A stretch of 64,000 nt of DNA. It comes from Cristatella mucedo (Eukaryota > Bryozoa > Phylactolaemata > Cristatellidae). The notes under the pieces are model-generated. The model made no database searches. It was not told the origin of the DNA and worked only from the letters and a program-made list of their open reading frames with translations. Below are positions 37,720-49,400 of the stretch, piece by piece. A program made the position numbers and the translations under genes. The stretch covers positions 130,877 through 194,876 of the forward strand of contig WPIO01000227.1 of assembly GCA_009760855.2 (NCBI GenBank), written 5' to 3'. Each line of letters opens with the position of its first letter. The first letter of the stretch is position 1.

Positions 37720-40700
37720 GCCATAGCTTGCTGCAGAGTGCGGTGCCTAGCATTACCCCATTCACACTTAACTAACCTACTTTGCATGAAATCGCAGCAG
37801 TTTGCACAATATCCAAATACTTTAAATCAACCCGTCAAGTTATGCAGTCTCTCGGAGAGGAGTGCAGGCCTTGCTTTAGGCAATCCCACTGGAATAACTC
37901 ATTTCGCTTGAGTTCGCAGCAGATCGCTGAATATTAAGTCACCTCGATACTACTCTTATATCGTGTGATGACTTGCTGCAGAGTGCGGCGCCTAGTATTA
38001 GGTAGTTCACTCGTGAATAACCTACTTTGCAGGACTTCACAGCAGATCGCACAATATCTAGATACTTTAAATCAACCCGTCAAGTCATGCAGTCGCTCAG
38101 AGAGCAGTGCAGGCCTTGTTTTAGGCAATCGCACTGGAATAACTTATTTCGCTTCAGTTTGCGGCAGATCGCAGAATATAAAGACACTTCGTAACCGCTC
38201 GTTATAGCGTGTGATAACTTGCTGCAGATTGCGGCGCCTTGCATTAGGCCATTCACACTTGAATAGCTTATTTTGCATGAGTTCACAGCAGATCGCACAA
38301 TATCTAGATACTTAAAATCAACCGGTCTAGGCATGCGGCAGCTCGGAGCAGAGTGCAGGCCTTGCTTTAGGCAATCGCACTTGAATAACTTATTTCGCTT
38401 GTGTTTGCAGCAGATCGCAGAATATGAAGACACCTCGATACTGCTTGTTATAGCGTGTGACAACTTGCTACAGAGTGAGGCGCCTTGCATTAAGCCATTC
38501 ACACTAGAATAGCTTATCTTGCTTGAGTTCACAGCAGATCGCACAATATCTAAATACTTTAAATTAACCCGCCAGAGCGTGCAGTAAATTGCAGCATAAT
38601 GCAGCTCCTTGCTTCCGGCAATCGCACTCAAATAACTCATTTCGCTCAAGTTTGCCGCAGAACGCTGAATATGAAGACACCTCGACACTGATCGTTATAG
38701 TGCGCCATAGCTTGCTGCAGAGTGCGGTGCCTAGCATTACCCCATTCACACTTAACTAACCTACTTTGCATGAAATCGCAGCAGTTTGCACAATATCCAA
38801 ATACTTTAAATCAACCTGTCAAGTTATGCAGTCTCTCGGAGAGGAGTGTAGGCCTTGCTTTAGGCAATCCCACTGGAATAACTCATTTCGCTTGAGTTCG
38901 CAGCAGATCGCTGAATATTAAGTCACCTCGATACTACTCTTATATCGTGTGATGACTTGCTGCAGAGTGCGGCGCCTAGTATTAGGTAGTTCACTCGTGA
39001 ATAACCTACTTTGTAGGACTTCACAGCAGATCGCACAATATCTAGATACTTTAAATCAACCCGTCAAGTCATGCAGTCGCTCAGAGAGCAGTGCAGCCTT
39101 GGTTTAGGCAATTGCACTGGAATAACTTATTTCGCTTCAGTTTGCGGGCAGATCGCAGAATATAAAGACACTTCGTAACCGCTCGTTATAGCGTGTGATA
39201 ACTTGCTGCAGATTGCGGCGACTTGCATTAGACCATTCACACTTGAATAGCTTATTTTGCATGAGTTCACAGCAGATCGCACAATATCTAGATACTTAAA
39301 ATCAACCGGTCTAGGCATGCGGTAGCTCGGAGCAGAGTGCAGGCCTTGCTTTAGGCAATCGCACTTGAATAACTTATTTCGCTTGTGTTTGCAGCAGATC
39401 GCAGAATATGAAGACACCTCGATACTGCTTGTTATAGCGTGTGACAACTTGCTACAGAGTGAGGCGCCTTGCATTAAGCCATTCACACTAGAATAGCTTA
39501 TCTTGCTTGAGTTCACAGCAGATCGCACAATATCTAGATACTTTAAATCAACCCGCCAGAGCGTGCAGTAGTTTGCAGCAGAGTGCAGCTCCTTGCTTTA
39601 CGCAATCGCACATGAATACCACATTACGTTTAAGTTTGATGCAGATCGCTGGATATAACGACACCTCGATACTGCTCGTTATATCGTGTGATAACTTACT
39701 TCAGATTGCGGCGCCTAGCATTAGGCCATTCACACTTGAATAGCTTATCTTGCATGAGTTCACAGCAGATCGCACAATATCTAGATACTTTAAATTAACC
39801 CGACAGAGCGTGCAGTAAATTGCAGCATAATGCAGCTCCTAGCTTCCGGCAATCGCACTCAAATAACTCATTTCGCTCAAGTTTGCCGCAGATCGCTGAA
39901 TATAAAGACACCTCGACACTGATCGTTATAGTGTGCGATAGCTTGCTGCAGAGTGCGGTGCCTAGCATTACCCCATTCACACTTAACTAACCTACTTTGC
40001 ATGAAATCGCAGCAGTTTGCACAATATCCTGATACTTTAAATCAACCCGTCAAGTTATGCAGTCTCTCGGAGAGGAGTGCAGGCCTTGCTTTAGCTAATC
40101 CCACTGGAATAACTCATTTCGCTTGAGTTCGCAGCAGCTCCCAGAATGTAAAGACATTTCGATACTGCTCGTTACAGCGTGTGATGACTTGCTGCAGAGT
40201 GCGGCTCCTAGCACTAGGCCATTTACACTTGAATAGCTTATCTTCCAAGAGTTCACAGCAGATCGCACAATATCTAGATACTTTAAATCAACCCGTCAAG
40301 GCATGCAGTAGCCTGGAGCAGAGTGCTGGCCTTGTGTTACACAATCGCACTGGAATAACTCATTTCGCTTGAGTTTGCAGACAGATCGCAGATTATGAAG
40401 ACACTTCGATACTGCTTGTTATAGCGTGTGATAACTAGCTACAGAGTGCGGCGCCTTGCATTAAGCCATTCACACTTGAATAATCTACTTTGCATGAGAT
40501 CGCAGCAGATTGCACAATATCTAGACACATTTAAATCAACCCGTCTAACTGTGCGGTTGCTTGAAGCAGAGTGCAGCTCCTTGGTTTAGGCAAACTCACT
40601 TGAATAACTCATTTCGCTTAAGTTTGCAGCAGATGACAGAATATGAAGACACCTCGATACTGCTCGTTATAGCGTGTGACAATTTGCTACAGAGTGAGGC

Positions 40701-40793
40701 GCCTTGTATTAAGCCATTCACACTTGAATAGCTTATTTTGCATGTTTTCACAGCAGATCGCACAATATCTAAATACTTTAAATCAACCCGCCA

Positions 40794-41039
40794 AGTCATG
40801 CAGTCGCTCGGAGAGGAGTGCAGGCCTTGCTTTAGGCAATCGCACTTGAATAACTTATTTCGCTTGAGTTTGCAGCACATGGCAGAATATGAAGACACCT
40901 CGATACTGCTCGTTGTAGCGTGTGACAACTTGCTACAGAGTGAGGCGCCTTGCATTAGGCCATTCACACTTGAATAGCTTATCTTGCATGAGTTCACAGC
41001 AGATCGCACAATATCTAAATACTTTAAATCAACCCGCCA
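40794..41039. repeat. 246-bp monomer present here and absent from the right copy
   Basis: In the right copy (near 50163) the sequence jumps from the linker aaatcaacccgcca directly to gagcgcccagtag, which here lies 246 bp further on. The same linker occurs at both ends of this monomer, so a register-matched deletion explains it. A monomer of this kind also stands in the same place in the 57.0-57.2 and 59.6-59.8 kb blocks, which argues that the right copy lost it. Confidence 0.83.
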
Positions 41040-43430
41040 GAGCGCCCAGTAGTTTGCAGCATAATGCAGGTCCTTGCTTCCGGCAATAGGACTCGAATAA
41101 CTTATTTCGCTTAAGTTTGCAGCAGATCGCGGAATTTAAAGACACCTCGATACTGCTCGTTTTTGCGTGTCATAACATGCTGCAGAGTGCGGCTCCTAGC
41201 ATTAGGAAATTTACACTTAAATAGCTTACCTTCCAAGAGTTCACAGCAGATCGCACAATATCTAGATACTTTAAATCAACCCGCCAGTGTGTGCAGTAGT
41301 TTGCGGCATAATGCAGCGCCTTGCTTCAGGCAATCGCACTTGAATAACTCATTTCGCTTGAGTTTGCAGCAGATTGCTGAATATAAAGACACCTCGATAC
41401 TGCTCGTTATAGTGAGAGATAGCTTGCTGCAAAGTGTGGTGCCTAGCATTAGGCCATTCTTACTTAACTAACCTAATTTGCATGAGATCGCAGCAGATTG
41501 CACAATATCTAGATACTTAAATCAACCCGTCAAGTCATGCAGTCGCTCAGACAGGAGTGCAGGCCTTGCTTTAGGCAATCGCACATAAATAACTCATTTC
41601 GGTTGAGTTTGCAGCAGATCGCTGAATATAAATACACCTCGATACTGCTCGTTACATCGTGTGATAACCTGGTGCAGATTGCCGCGACTTGCATTAGGCC
41701 ATTAAAAATTGAAAAACCTATTTTGCATGAGATGGCAGATGATCACACAATATCTAGATACTTTAAATCAACCCGTCAGAGCGAGCAGTAGCTAAAAGCA
41801 GAGTGCAGCTCCTTGCTTTACACAATTGCACTTGAATAACTCATTTAGCTTGAGTTCGAAGCAGATCGCTGAATATTAAGTCACCTCGATACTACTCGTT
41901 ATATCTTGTGATGACTTGCTGCAGAGTGCGGCGCCTAGCATTAGGTAGTTCACTCGTGAATAACCTTCTTTGCAGGACTTCACAGCAGATCGCAGAATAT
42001 CTAGATACTTTAAATCAACCCGTCAAGTCATGCAGTCGCTCGGAGAAATGTGCAGCCCATGTTTTAGGCAATCGTACTGTAATAACTCATTTCGCTTGAG
42101 TTTGTTGGCAGATCGCAGAATATATAGACACTTCGATACTGCTCGTTATAGCGTGTGATAACTTGCTGCAGAGTGGGGCGCCTTGCATTAAGCCATTCAC
42201 AATTGAATAACCTACTTTGCATGAGATCGCAGCAGATTGCACAATATCTACATACTTTTAAATCAACCCGTCTAAGCGTGCGGTAGCTTGAAGCAGAGTT
42301 CAGCTCCTTGGTTTAGGCAAACGCACTTGAATAACTCATTTCGCTTAAGTTTGCAGCAGATCGCGGAATATAAAGACACCTCGATACTGCTCGTTATAAC
42401 GTGTGATAACTTGTTGCAGAGTGAGGCGCCTTGCATTAGGCCATTTACACTTGAATAGCCTTTCTTCCAAGAGTTCACAGCAGATCGCACAAAATCTAGC
42501 TACTTTCAATTAACCCGTCAAGGCATGCAGTAGCCCGGTGAAGCGTGCTGGCCTTACTTAAGGCAATCGCACTTGAATAACTAATTTCGCTTAAGTTTGC
42601 AGCAGATCGCGGAACATAAAGACACCTTGCTACTACTCGTTATATCGTGTGATAACTTGCTGCAGAGTGCGTCGCCTCGCATTAGGCCATTAAAATTTTA
42701 ATAACCTATTTTGCATGAGATCGCAGCAGATCACACAATATCTAGATACTTTAAATCAACCAGTCAGTGCGTGCAGCAGCTTGATTCATAGTGCAGCTCC
42801 TTGCTTTAGGCAGTCTCACTTGAATAACTCATTTCGCTTGAGTTCGCACCAGATGGCTGAATATTAAGACACCTCGACACTACTCGTTATATCTTGTGAT
42901 GACTTGCTGCAGAGTGCTGATCCTTGAATTAAGCGCTTCACACTTGAATAGCTGATTTTGCATTAGTTTACAGCAGATCGCACAATATATAGCTACTTTA
43001 AATCAACCCGCCAGTGTGTGCAGTAGTTTGCAGCATAATGCAGCGCCTTGCTTCAGGCAATCGCACTTGAATAACTCATTTCGCTTGAGTTTGCCACAGA
43101 TCGCTGGATATAAAGACACATCGATACTGCTCGTTATAGTGAGCGATAGCTTGCTGCAGAGTGAGGTGCCTAGCATTAGGCCATTCACACTTGACTAACC
43201 TACTTTGCATGAGATCGCAGCAGATTGCACAATATCTAGATACTTAAAATTGACCCGTCAAGTCATGCAGTCGCTCGGACTGGAGTGCAGGCCTTGCTTT
43301 AGGCAATCGCACATAAATAACTCATTTCGGTTGAGTTTGCAGCAGATCGCTGAATATAAAGACACCTCGATACTGCTCGTTACATCGTGTGATAACTTAC
43401 TGCAGATTGCGGCGCCTAGCATTAGGCCAT

Positions 43431-46400
43431 TCACACTTGAATAGCTTATCTTGCATGAGTTCACAGCAGATCGCACAATATCTAGTTTCTTCAAATCAAC
43501 CCGCCAGAGCGTGAAGTAAATTGCAGCATAATGCAGCTCCTTGCTTCCGGCAATCGCACTCAAATAACTCATTTCGCTCAAGTTTGCCACAGATCGCTGA
43601 ATATAAAGACACCTCGACACTGATCGTTATAGTGGGCGATAGCTTGCTGCAGAGTGCGGTGCCTAGCTATACCCCATTCACACTTAACTAACCTACTTTG
43701 CATGAAATCGCAGCAGTTTGCACAATATCCAGATACTTTAAATCAACCCGTCAAGTTATGCAGTCTCTCGGAGCAGAGTGCAGGCCTTGCTTTAAGCAAT
43801 CGCACTTGAATAACTTATTTCGCTTGTGTTTGCAGCAGATCGCAGAATATGATGACACCTCGATACTGCTTGTTATAGCGTGTGACAACTTACTGCAGAT
43901 TGCGGCGCCTAGCATTAGGCCATTCACACTTGAATAGCTTATCTTGCATGAGTTCACAGCAGATCGCACAATATCTAGTTTCTTCAAATCAACCCGCCAG
44001 AGCGTGAAGTACATTGCAGCATAATGCAGCTCCTTGCTTCCCGCAATCGCACTCAAATAACTCATTTCGCTCAAGTTTGCCGCAGAACGCTGAATATAAA
44101 GACACCTCGACACTGATCGTTATAGTGCGCCATAGCTTGCTGCAGAGTGCGGCGCCTAGCATTACCCCATTCACACTTAACTAACCTACTTTGCATGAAA
44201 TCGCAGCAGTTTGCACAATATCCAAATACTTTAAATCAACCCGTCAAGTTATGCAGTCTCTCGGAGAGGAGTGCAGGCCTTGCTTTAGGCAATCCCACTG
44301 GAATAAGTCATTTCGCTTGAGTTCGCAGCAGATCGCTGAATATTAAGTCACCTCGATACTACTCTTATATCGTGTGATGACTTGCTGCAGAGTGCGGCGC
44401 CTAGTATTAGGTAGTTCACTCGTGAATAACCTACTTTGCAGGACGTCACAGCAGATCGCACAATATCTAGATACTTTAAATCAACCCGTCAAGTCATGCA
44501 GTCGCTCAGAGAGCAGTGCAGGCCTTGTTTTAGGCAATCGCACTGGAATAACTTATTTCGCTTCAGTTTGCGGGCAGATCGCAGAATATAAAGACACTTC
44601 GTAACCGCTCGTTATAGCGTGTGATAACTTGCTGCAGATTGCGGCGCCTTGCATTAGGCCATTCACACTTGAATAGCTTATTTTGCATGAGTTCACAGCA
44701 GATCGCACAATATCTAGATACTTAAAATCAACCGGTCTAGGCATGTGGTAGCTCGGAGCAGAGTGCAGGCCTTGCTTTAGGCAATCGCACTTGAATAACT
44801 TATTTCGCTTGTGTTTTTGCAGCAGATCGCAGAATATGAAGACACCTCGAAACTGCTTGTTATAGCGTGTGACAACTTGCTACAGAGTGAGGCGCCTTGC
44901 ATTAGGCCATTCACACTAGAATAGCTTATCTTGCTTGAGTTCACAGCAGATCGCACAATATCTAGATACTTTAAATCAACCCGCCAGAGCGTGCAGTAGT
45001 TTGCAGCAGAGTGCAGCTCCTTGCTTTACTCAATGGCACATGAATACCACATTACGTTTAAGTTTTATGCAGATCGCTGGATATAAGGGCACCTCGATAC
45101 TGCTCGTTATATCGTGTGATAACTTACTTCAGATTGCGGCGCCTAGCATTAGGCTATTCACACTTGAATAGCTTATCTTGCATGAGTTCACAGCAGACCG
45201 CACAATATCTAAATACTTTAAATTAACCCGCCAGAGCGTGCAGTAAATTGCAGCATAATGCAGCTCCTTGCTTCCGGCAATCGCACTCAAATAACTCATT
45301 TCGCTCAAGTTTGCCGCAGAACGCTGAATATAAAGACACCTCGCCACTGATCGTTATAGTGGGCCATAGCTTGCTGCAGAGTGCGGTGCCTAGCATTACC
45401 CCATTCACACTTAACTAACCTACTTTGCATGAAAATCGCAGTAGTTTGCACAATATCCAAATACTTTAAATCAACCCGTCAAGTTATGCAGTCTCTCGGA
45501 GAGGAGTGCAGGCCTTGCTTTAGGCAATCCCACTAGAATAACTCATTTCGCTTGAGTTCGCAGCAGATCGCTGAATATTAAGTCACCTCGATACTACTCT
45601 TATATCGTGTGATGACTTGCTGCAGAGTGCGGCGCCTAGTATTAGGTAGTTCACTCGTGAATAACCTACTTTGCAGGACTTCACAGCAGATCGCACAATA
45701 TCTAGATACTTTAAATCAACCCGTCAAGTCATGCAGTCGCTCAGAGAGCAGTGCAGGCCTTGTTTTAGGCAATCGCACTGGAATAACTTATTTCGCTTCA
45801 GTTTGCGGGCAGATCGCAGAATATAAAGACACTTCGTAACCGCTCGTTATAGCGTGTGATAACTTGCTGCAGATTGCGGCGCCTTGCATTAGGCCATTCA
45901 CACTTGAATAGCTTATTTTGCATGAGTTCACAGCAGATCGCACAATATCTAGATACTTAAAATCAACCGGTCTAGGCATGCGGTAGTTCGGAGCAGAGTG
46001 CAGGCCTTGCTTTAAGCAATCGCACTTGAATAACTTATTTCGCTTGTGTTTGCAGCAGATCGCAGAATATGAAGAGACCTCGATACTGCTTGTTATAGCG
46101 TGTGACAACTTACTGCAGATTGCGGCGCCTAGCATTAGGCCATTCACACTTGAATAGCTTATCTTGCATGAGTTCTAAGCAGATCGCACAATATCTAGAT
46201 TCTTCAAATCAACCCGCCAGAGCGTGCAGTAAATTGCAGCATAATGCAGCTCCTTGCTTTCGGCAATCGCACTCAAATAACTCATTTCGCTCAAGTTTGC
46301 CGCAGAACGCTGAATATAAAGACACCTCGACACTGATCGTTATAAAGCGCCATAGCTTGCTGCAGAGTGCGGTGCCTAGCATTAGGCCATTCACACTTGA

Positions 46401-49400
46401 ATAGCTTATTTTGCATGAGTTCACAGCAGATCGCACAATATCCAGATACTTAAAATCAACCGGTCTAGGCATGCGGTAGCTCGGAGCAGAGTGCAGGCCT
46501 TGCTTTAGGCAATCGCACTTGAATAACTTATTTCGCTTGTGTTTGCAGCAGATCGCAGAATATGAAGACACCTCGATACTGCTTGTTATAGCGTGTGACA
46601 ACTTGCTACCGAGTGAGGCGCCTTGCATTAAGCCATTCACACTAGAATAGCTTATCTTGCTTGAGTTCACAGCAGATCGCACAATATCTAGATACTTTAA
46701 ATCAACCCGCCAGAGCGTGCAGCAGTTTGCAGCAGAGTGCAGCTCCTTGCTTTACGCAATCGCACATGAATACCACATTACGTTTAAGTTTGATGCAGAT
46801 CGCTGGATATAACGACACCTCGATACTGCTCGTTATATCGTGTGATAACTTACTTCAGATTGCGGCGCCTAGCATTAGGCCATTCACACTTGAATAGCTT
46901 ATCTTGCATGAGTTCACAGCAGATCACACAATATCTAGATTCTTCAAATCAACCCGCCAGAGCGTGCAGTAAATTGCAGCATAATGCAGCTCCTTGCTTC
47001 CGGCAATCGCACTCAAATAACTCATTTCGCTCAAGTTTGCCGCAGAACGCTGAATATAAAGACACCTCGACACTGATCGTTATAGTGCGCCATAGCTTGC
47101 TGCAGAGTGCGGTGCCTAGCATTACCCCATTCACACTTAACTAACCTACTTTGCATGAAATCGCAGCAGTTTGCACAATATCCAAATACTTTAAATCAAC
47201 CCGTCAAGTTATGCAGTCTCTCGGAGAGGAGTGCAGGCCTTGCTTTAGGCAATCCCACTGGAATAACTCATTTCGCTTGAGTTCGCAGCAGATCGCTGAA
47301 TATTAAGTCACCTCGATACTACTCTTATATCGTGTGATGACTTGCTGCAGAGTGCGGCGCCTAGTATTAGGTAGTTCACTCGTGTGAATAACCTACTTTG
47401 CAGGACTTCACAGCAGATCGCACAATATCTAGATACTTTAAATCAACCCGTCAAGTCATGCAGTCGCTCAGAGAGCAGTGCAGGCCTTGTTTTAGGCAAT
47501 CGCACTGGAATAACTTATTTCGCTTCAGTTTGCGGCAGATCGCAGAATATAAAGACACTTCGTAACCGCTCGTTATAGCGTGTGATAACTTGCTGCAGAT
47601 TGCGGCGCCTTGCATTAGGCCATTCACACTTGAATAGCTTATTTTGCATGAGTTCACAGCAGATCGCACAATATCTAGATACTTAAAATCAACCGGTCTA
47701 GGCATGCGGCAGCTCGGAGCAGAGTGCAGGCCTTGCTTTAGGCAATCGCACTTGAATAACTTATTTCGCTTGTGTTTGCAGCAGATCGCAGAATATGAAG
47801 ACACCTCGATACTGCTTGTTATAGCGTGTGACCACTTGCTACAGAGTGAGGCGCCTTGCATTAAGCCATTCACACTAGAATAGCTTATCTTGCTTGAGTT
47901 CACAGCAGATCGCACAATATCTAAATACTTTAAATTAACCCGCCAGAGCGTGCAGTAAATTGCAGCATAATGCAGCTCCTTGCTTCCGGCAATCGCACTC
48001 AAATAACTCATTTCGCTCAAGTTTGCCGCAGAACGCTGAATATGAAGACACCTCGACACTGATCGTTATAGTGCGCCATAGCTTGCTGCAGAGTGCGGTG
48101 CCTAGCATTACCCCATTCACACTTAACTAACCTACTTTGCATGAAATCGCAGCAGTTTGCACAATATCCAAATACTTTAAATCAACCTGTCAAGTTATGC
48201 AGTCTCTCGGAGAGGAGTGTAGGCCTTGCTTTAGGCAATCCCACTGGAATAACTCATTTCGCTTGAGTTCGCAGCAGATCGCTGAATATTAAGTCACCTC
48301 GATACTACTCTTATATCGTGTGATGACTTGCTGCAGAGTGCGGCGCCTAGTATTAGGTAGTTCACTCGTGAATAACCTACTTTGTAGGACTTCACAGCAG
48401 ATCGCACAATATCTAGATACTTTAAATCAACCCGTCAAGTCATGCAGTCGCTCAGAGAGCAGTGCAGGCCTTGTTTTAGGCAATTGCACTGGAATAACTT
48501 ATTTCGCTTCAGTTTGCGGGCAGATCGCAGAATATAAAGACACTTCGTAACCGCTCGTTATAGCGTGTGATAACTTGCTGCAGATTGCGGCGACTTGCAT
48601 TAGACCATTCACACTTGAATAGCTTATTTTGCATGAGTTCACAGCAGATCGCACAATATCTAGATACTTAAAATCAACCGGTCTAGGCATGCGGTAGCTC
48701 GGAGCAGAGTGCAGGCCTTGCTTTAGGCAATCGCACTTGAATAACTTATTTCGCTTGTGTTTGCAGCAGATCGCAGAATATGAAGACACCTCGATACTGC
48801 TTGTTATAGCGTGTGACAACTTGCTACAGAGTGAGGCGCCTTGCATTAAGCCATTCACACTAGAATAGCTTATCTTGCTTGAGTTCACAGCAGATCGCAC
48901 AATATCTAGATACTTTAAATCAACCCGCCAGAGCGTGCAGTAGTTTGCAGCAGAGTGCAGCTCCTTGCTTTACGCAATCGCACATGAATACCACATTACG
49001 TTTAAGTTTGATGCAGATCGCTGGATATAACGACACCTCGATACTGCTCGTTATATCGTGTGATAACTTACTTCAGATTGCGGCGCCTAGCATTAGGCCA
49101 TTCACACTTGAATAGCTTATCTTGCATGAGTTCACAGCAGATCGCACAATATCTAGATACTTTAAATTAACCCGACAGAGCGTGCAGTAAATTGCAGCAT
49201 AATGCAGCTCCTAGCTTCCGGCAATCGCACTCAAATAACTCATTTCGCTCAAGTTTGCCGCAGATCGCTGAATATAAAGACACCTCGACACTGATCGTTA
49301 TAGTGTGCGATAGCTTGCTGCAGAGTGCGGTGCCTAGCATTACCCCATTCACACTTAACTAACCTACTTTGCATGAAATCGCAGCAGTTTGCACAATATC

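Larger units (their letters stand above)
33330..43430. repeat. Young ~10.1-kb segmental duplication, left copy
   Basis: This block recurs immediately to the right at an offset that starts at 10,107 bp and steps with small indels. Examples of matched positions are P at 34300 with its twin about 10,106 bp on, and the linker aaattaacccgacagagcg near 39.79 kb with its twin 9,372 bp on. The copies agree almost base for base, including private variants such as agtttcttcaaatc (33377 and 33871 here). Contents: HOR-2 units to about 40.1 kb, then a mixed stretch with P, S and HOR-1 type monomers. It differs from the right copy by an extra 740-bp trimer and an extra 246-bp monomer. Confidence 0.92.

Noticed and set aside
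38080-38688. Open frames up to about 200 codons on the minus strand, and many of 60-160 codons on both strands
   Set aside because: They recur with the monomer, appear in overlapping frames on both strands, start at arbitrary ATGs inside the repeat and end at stops set by the linker tcaacccg. No ribosome-binding, promoter or splice context and no recognisable protein family was seen.
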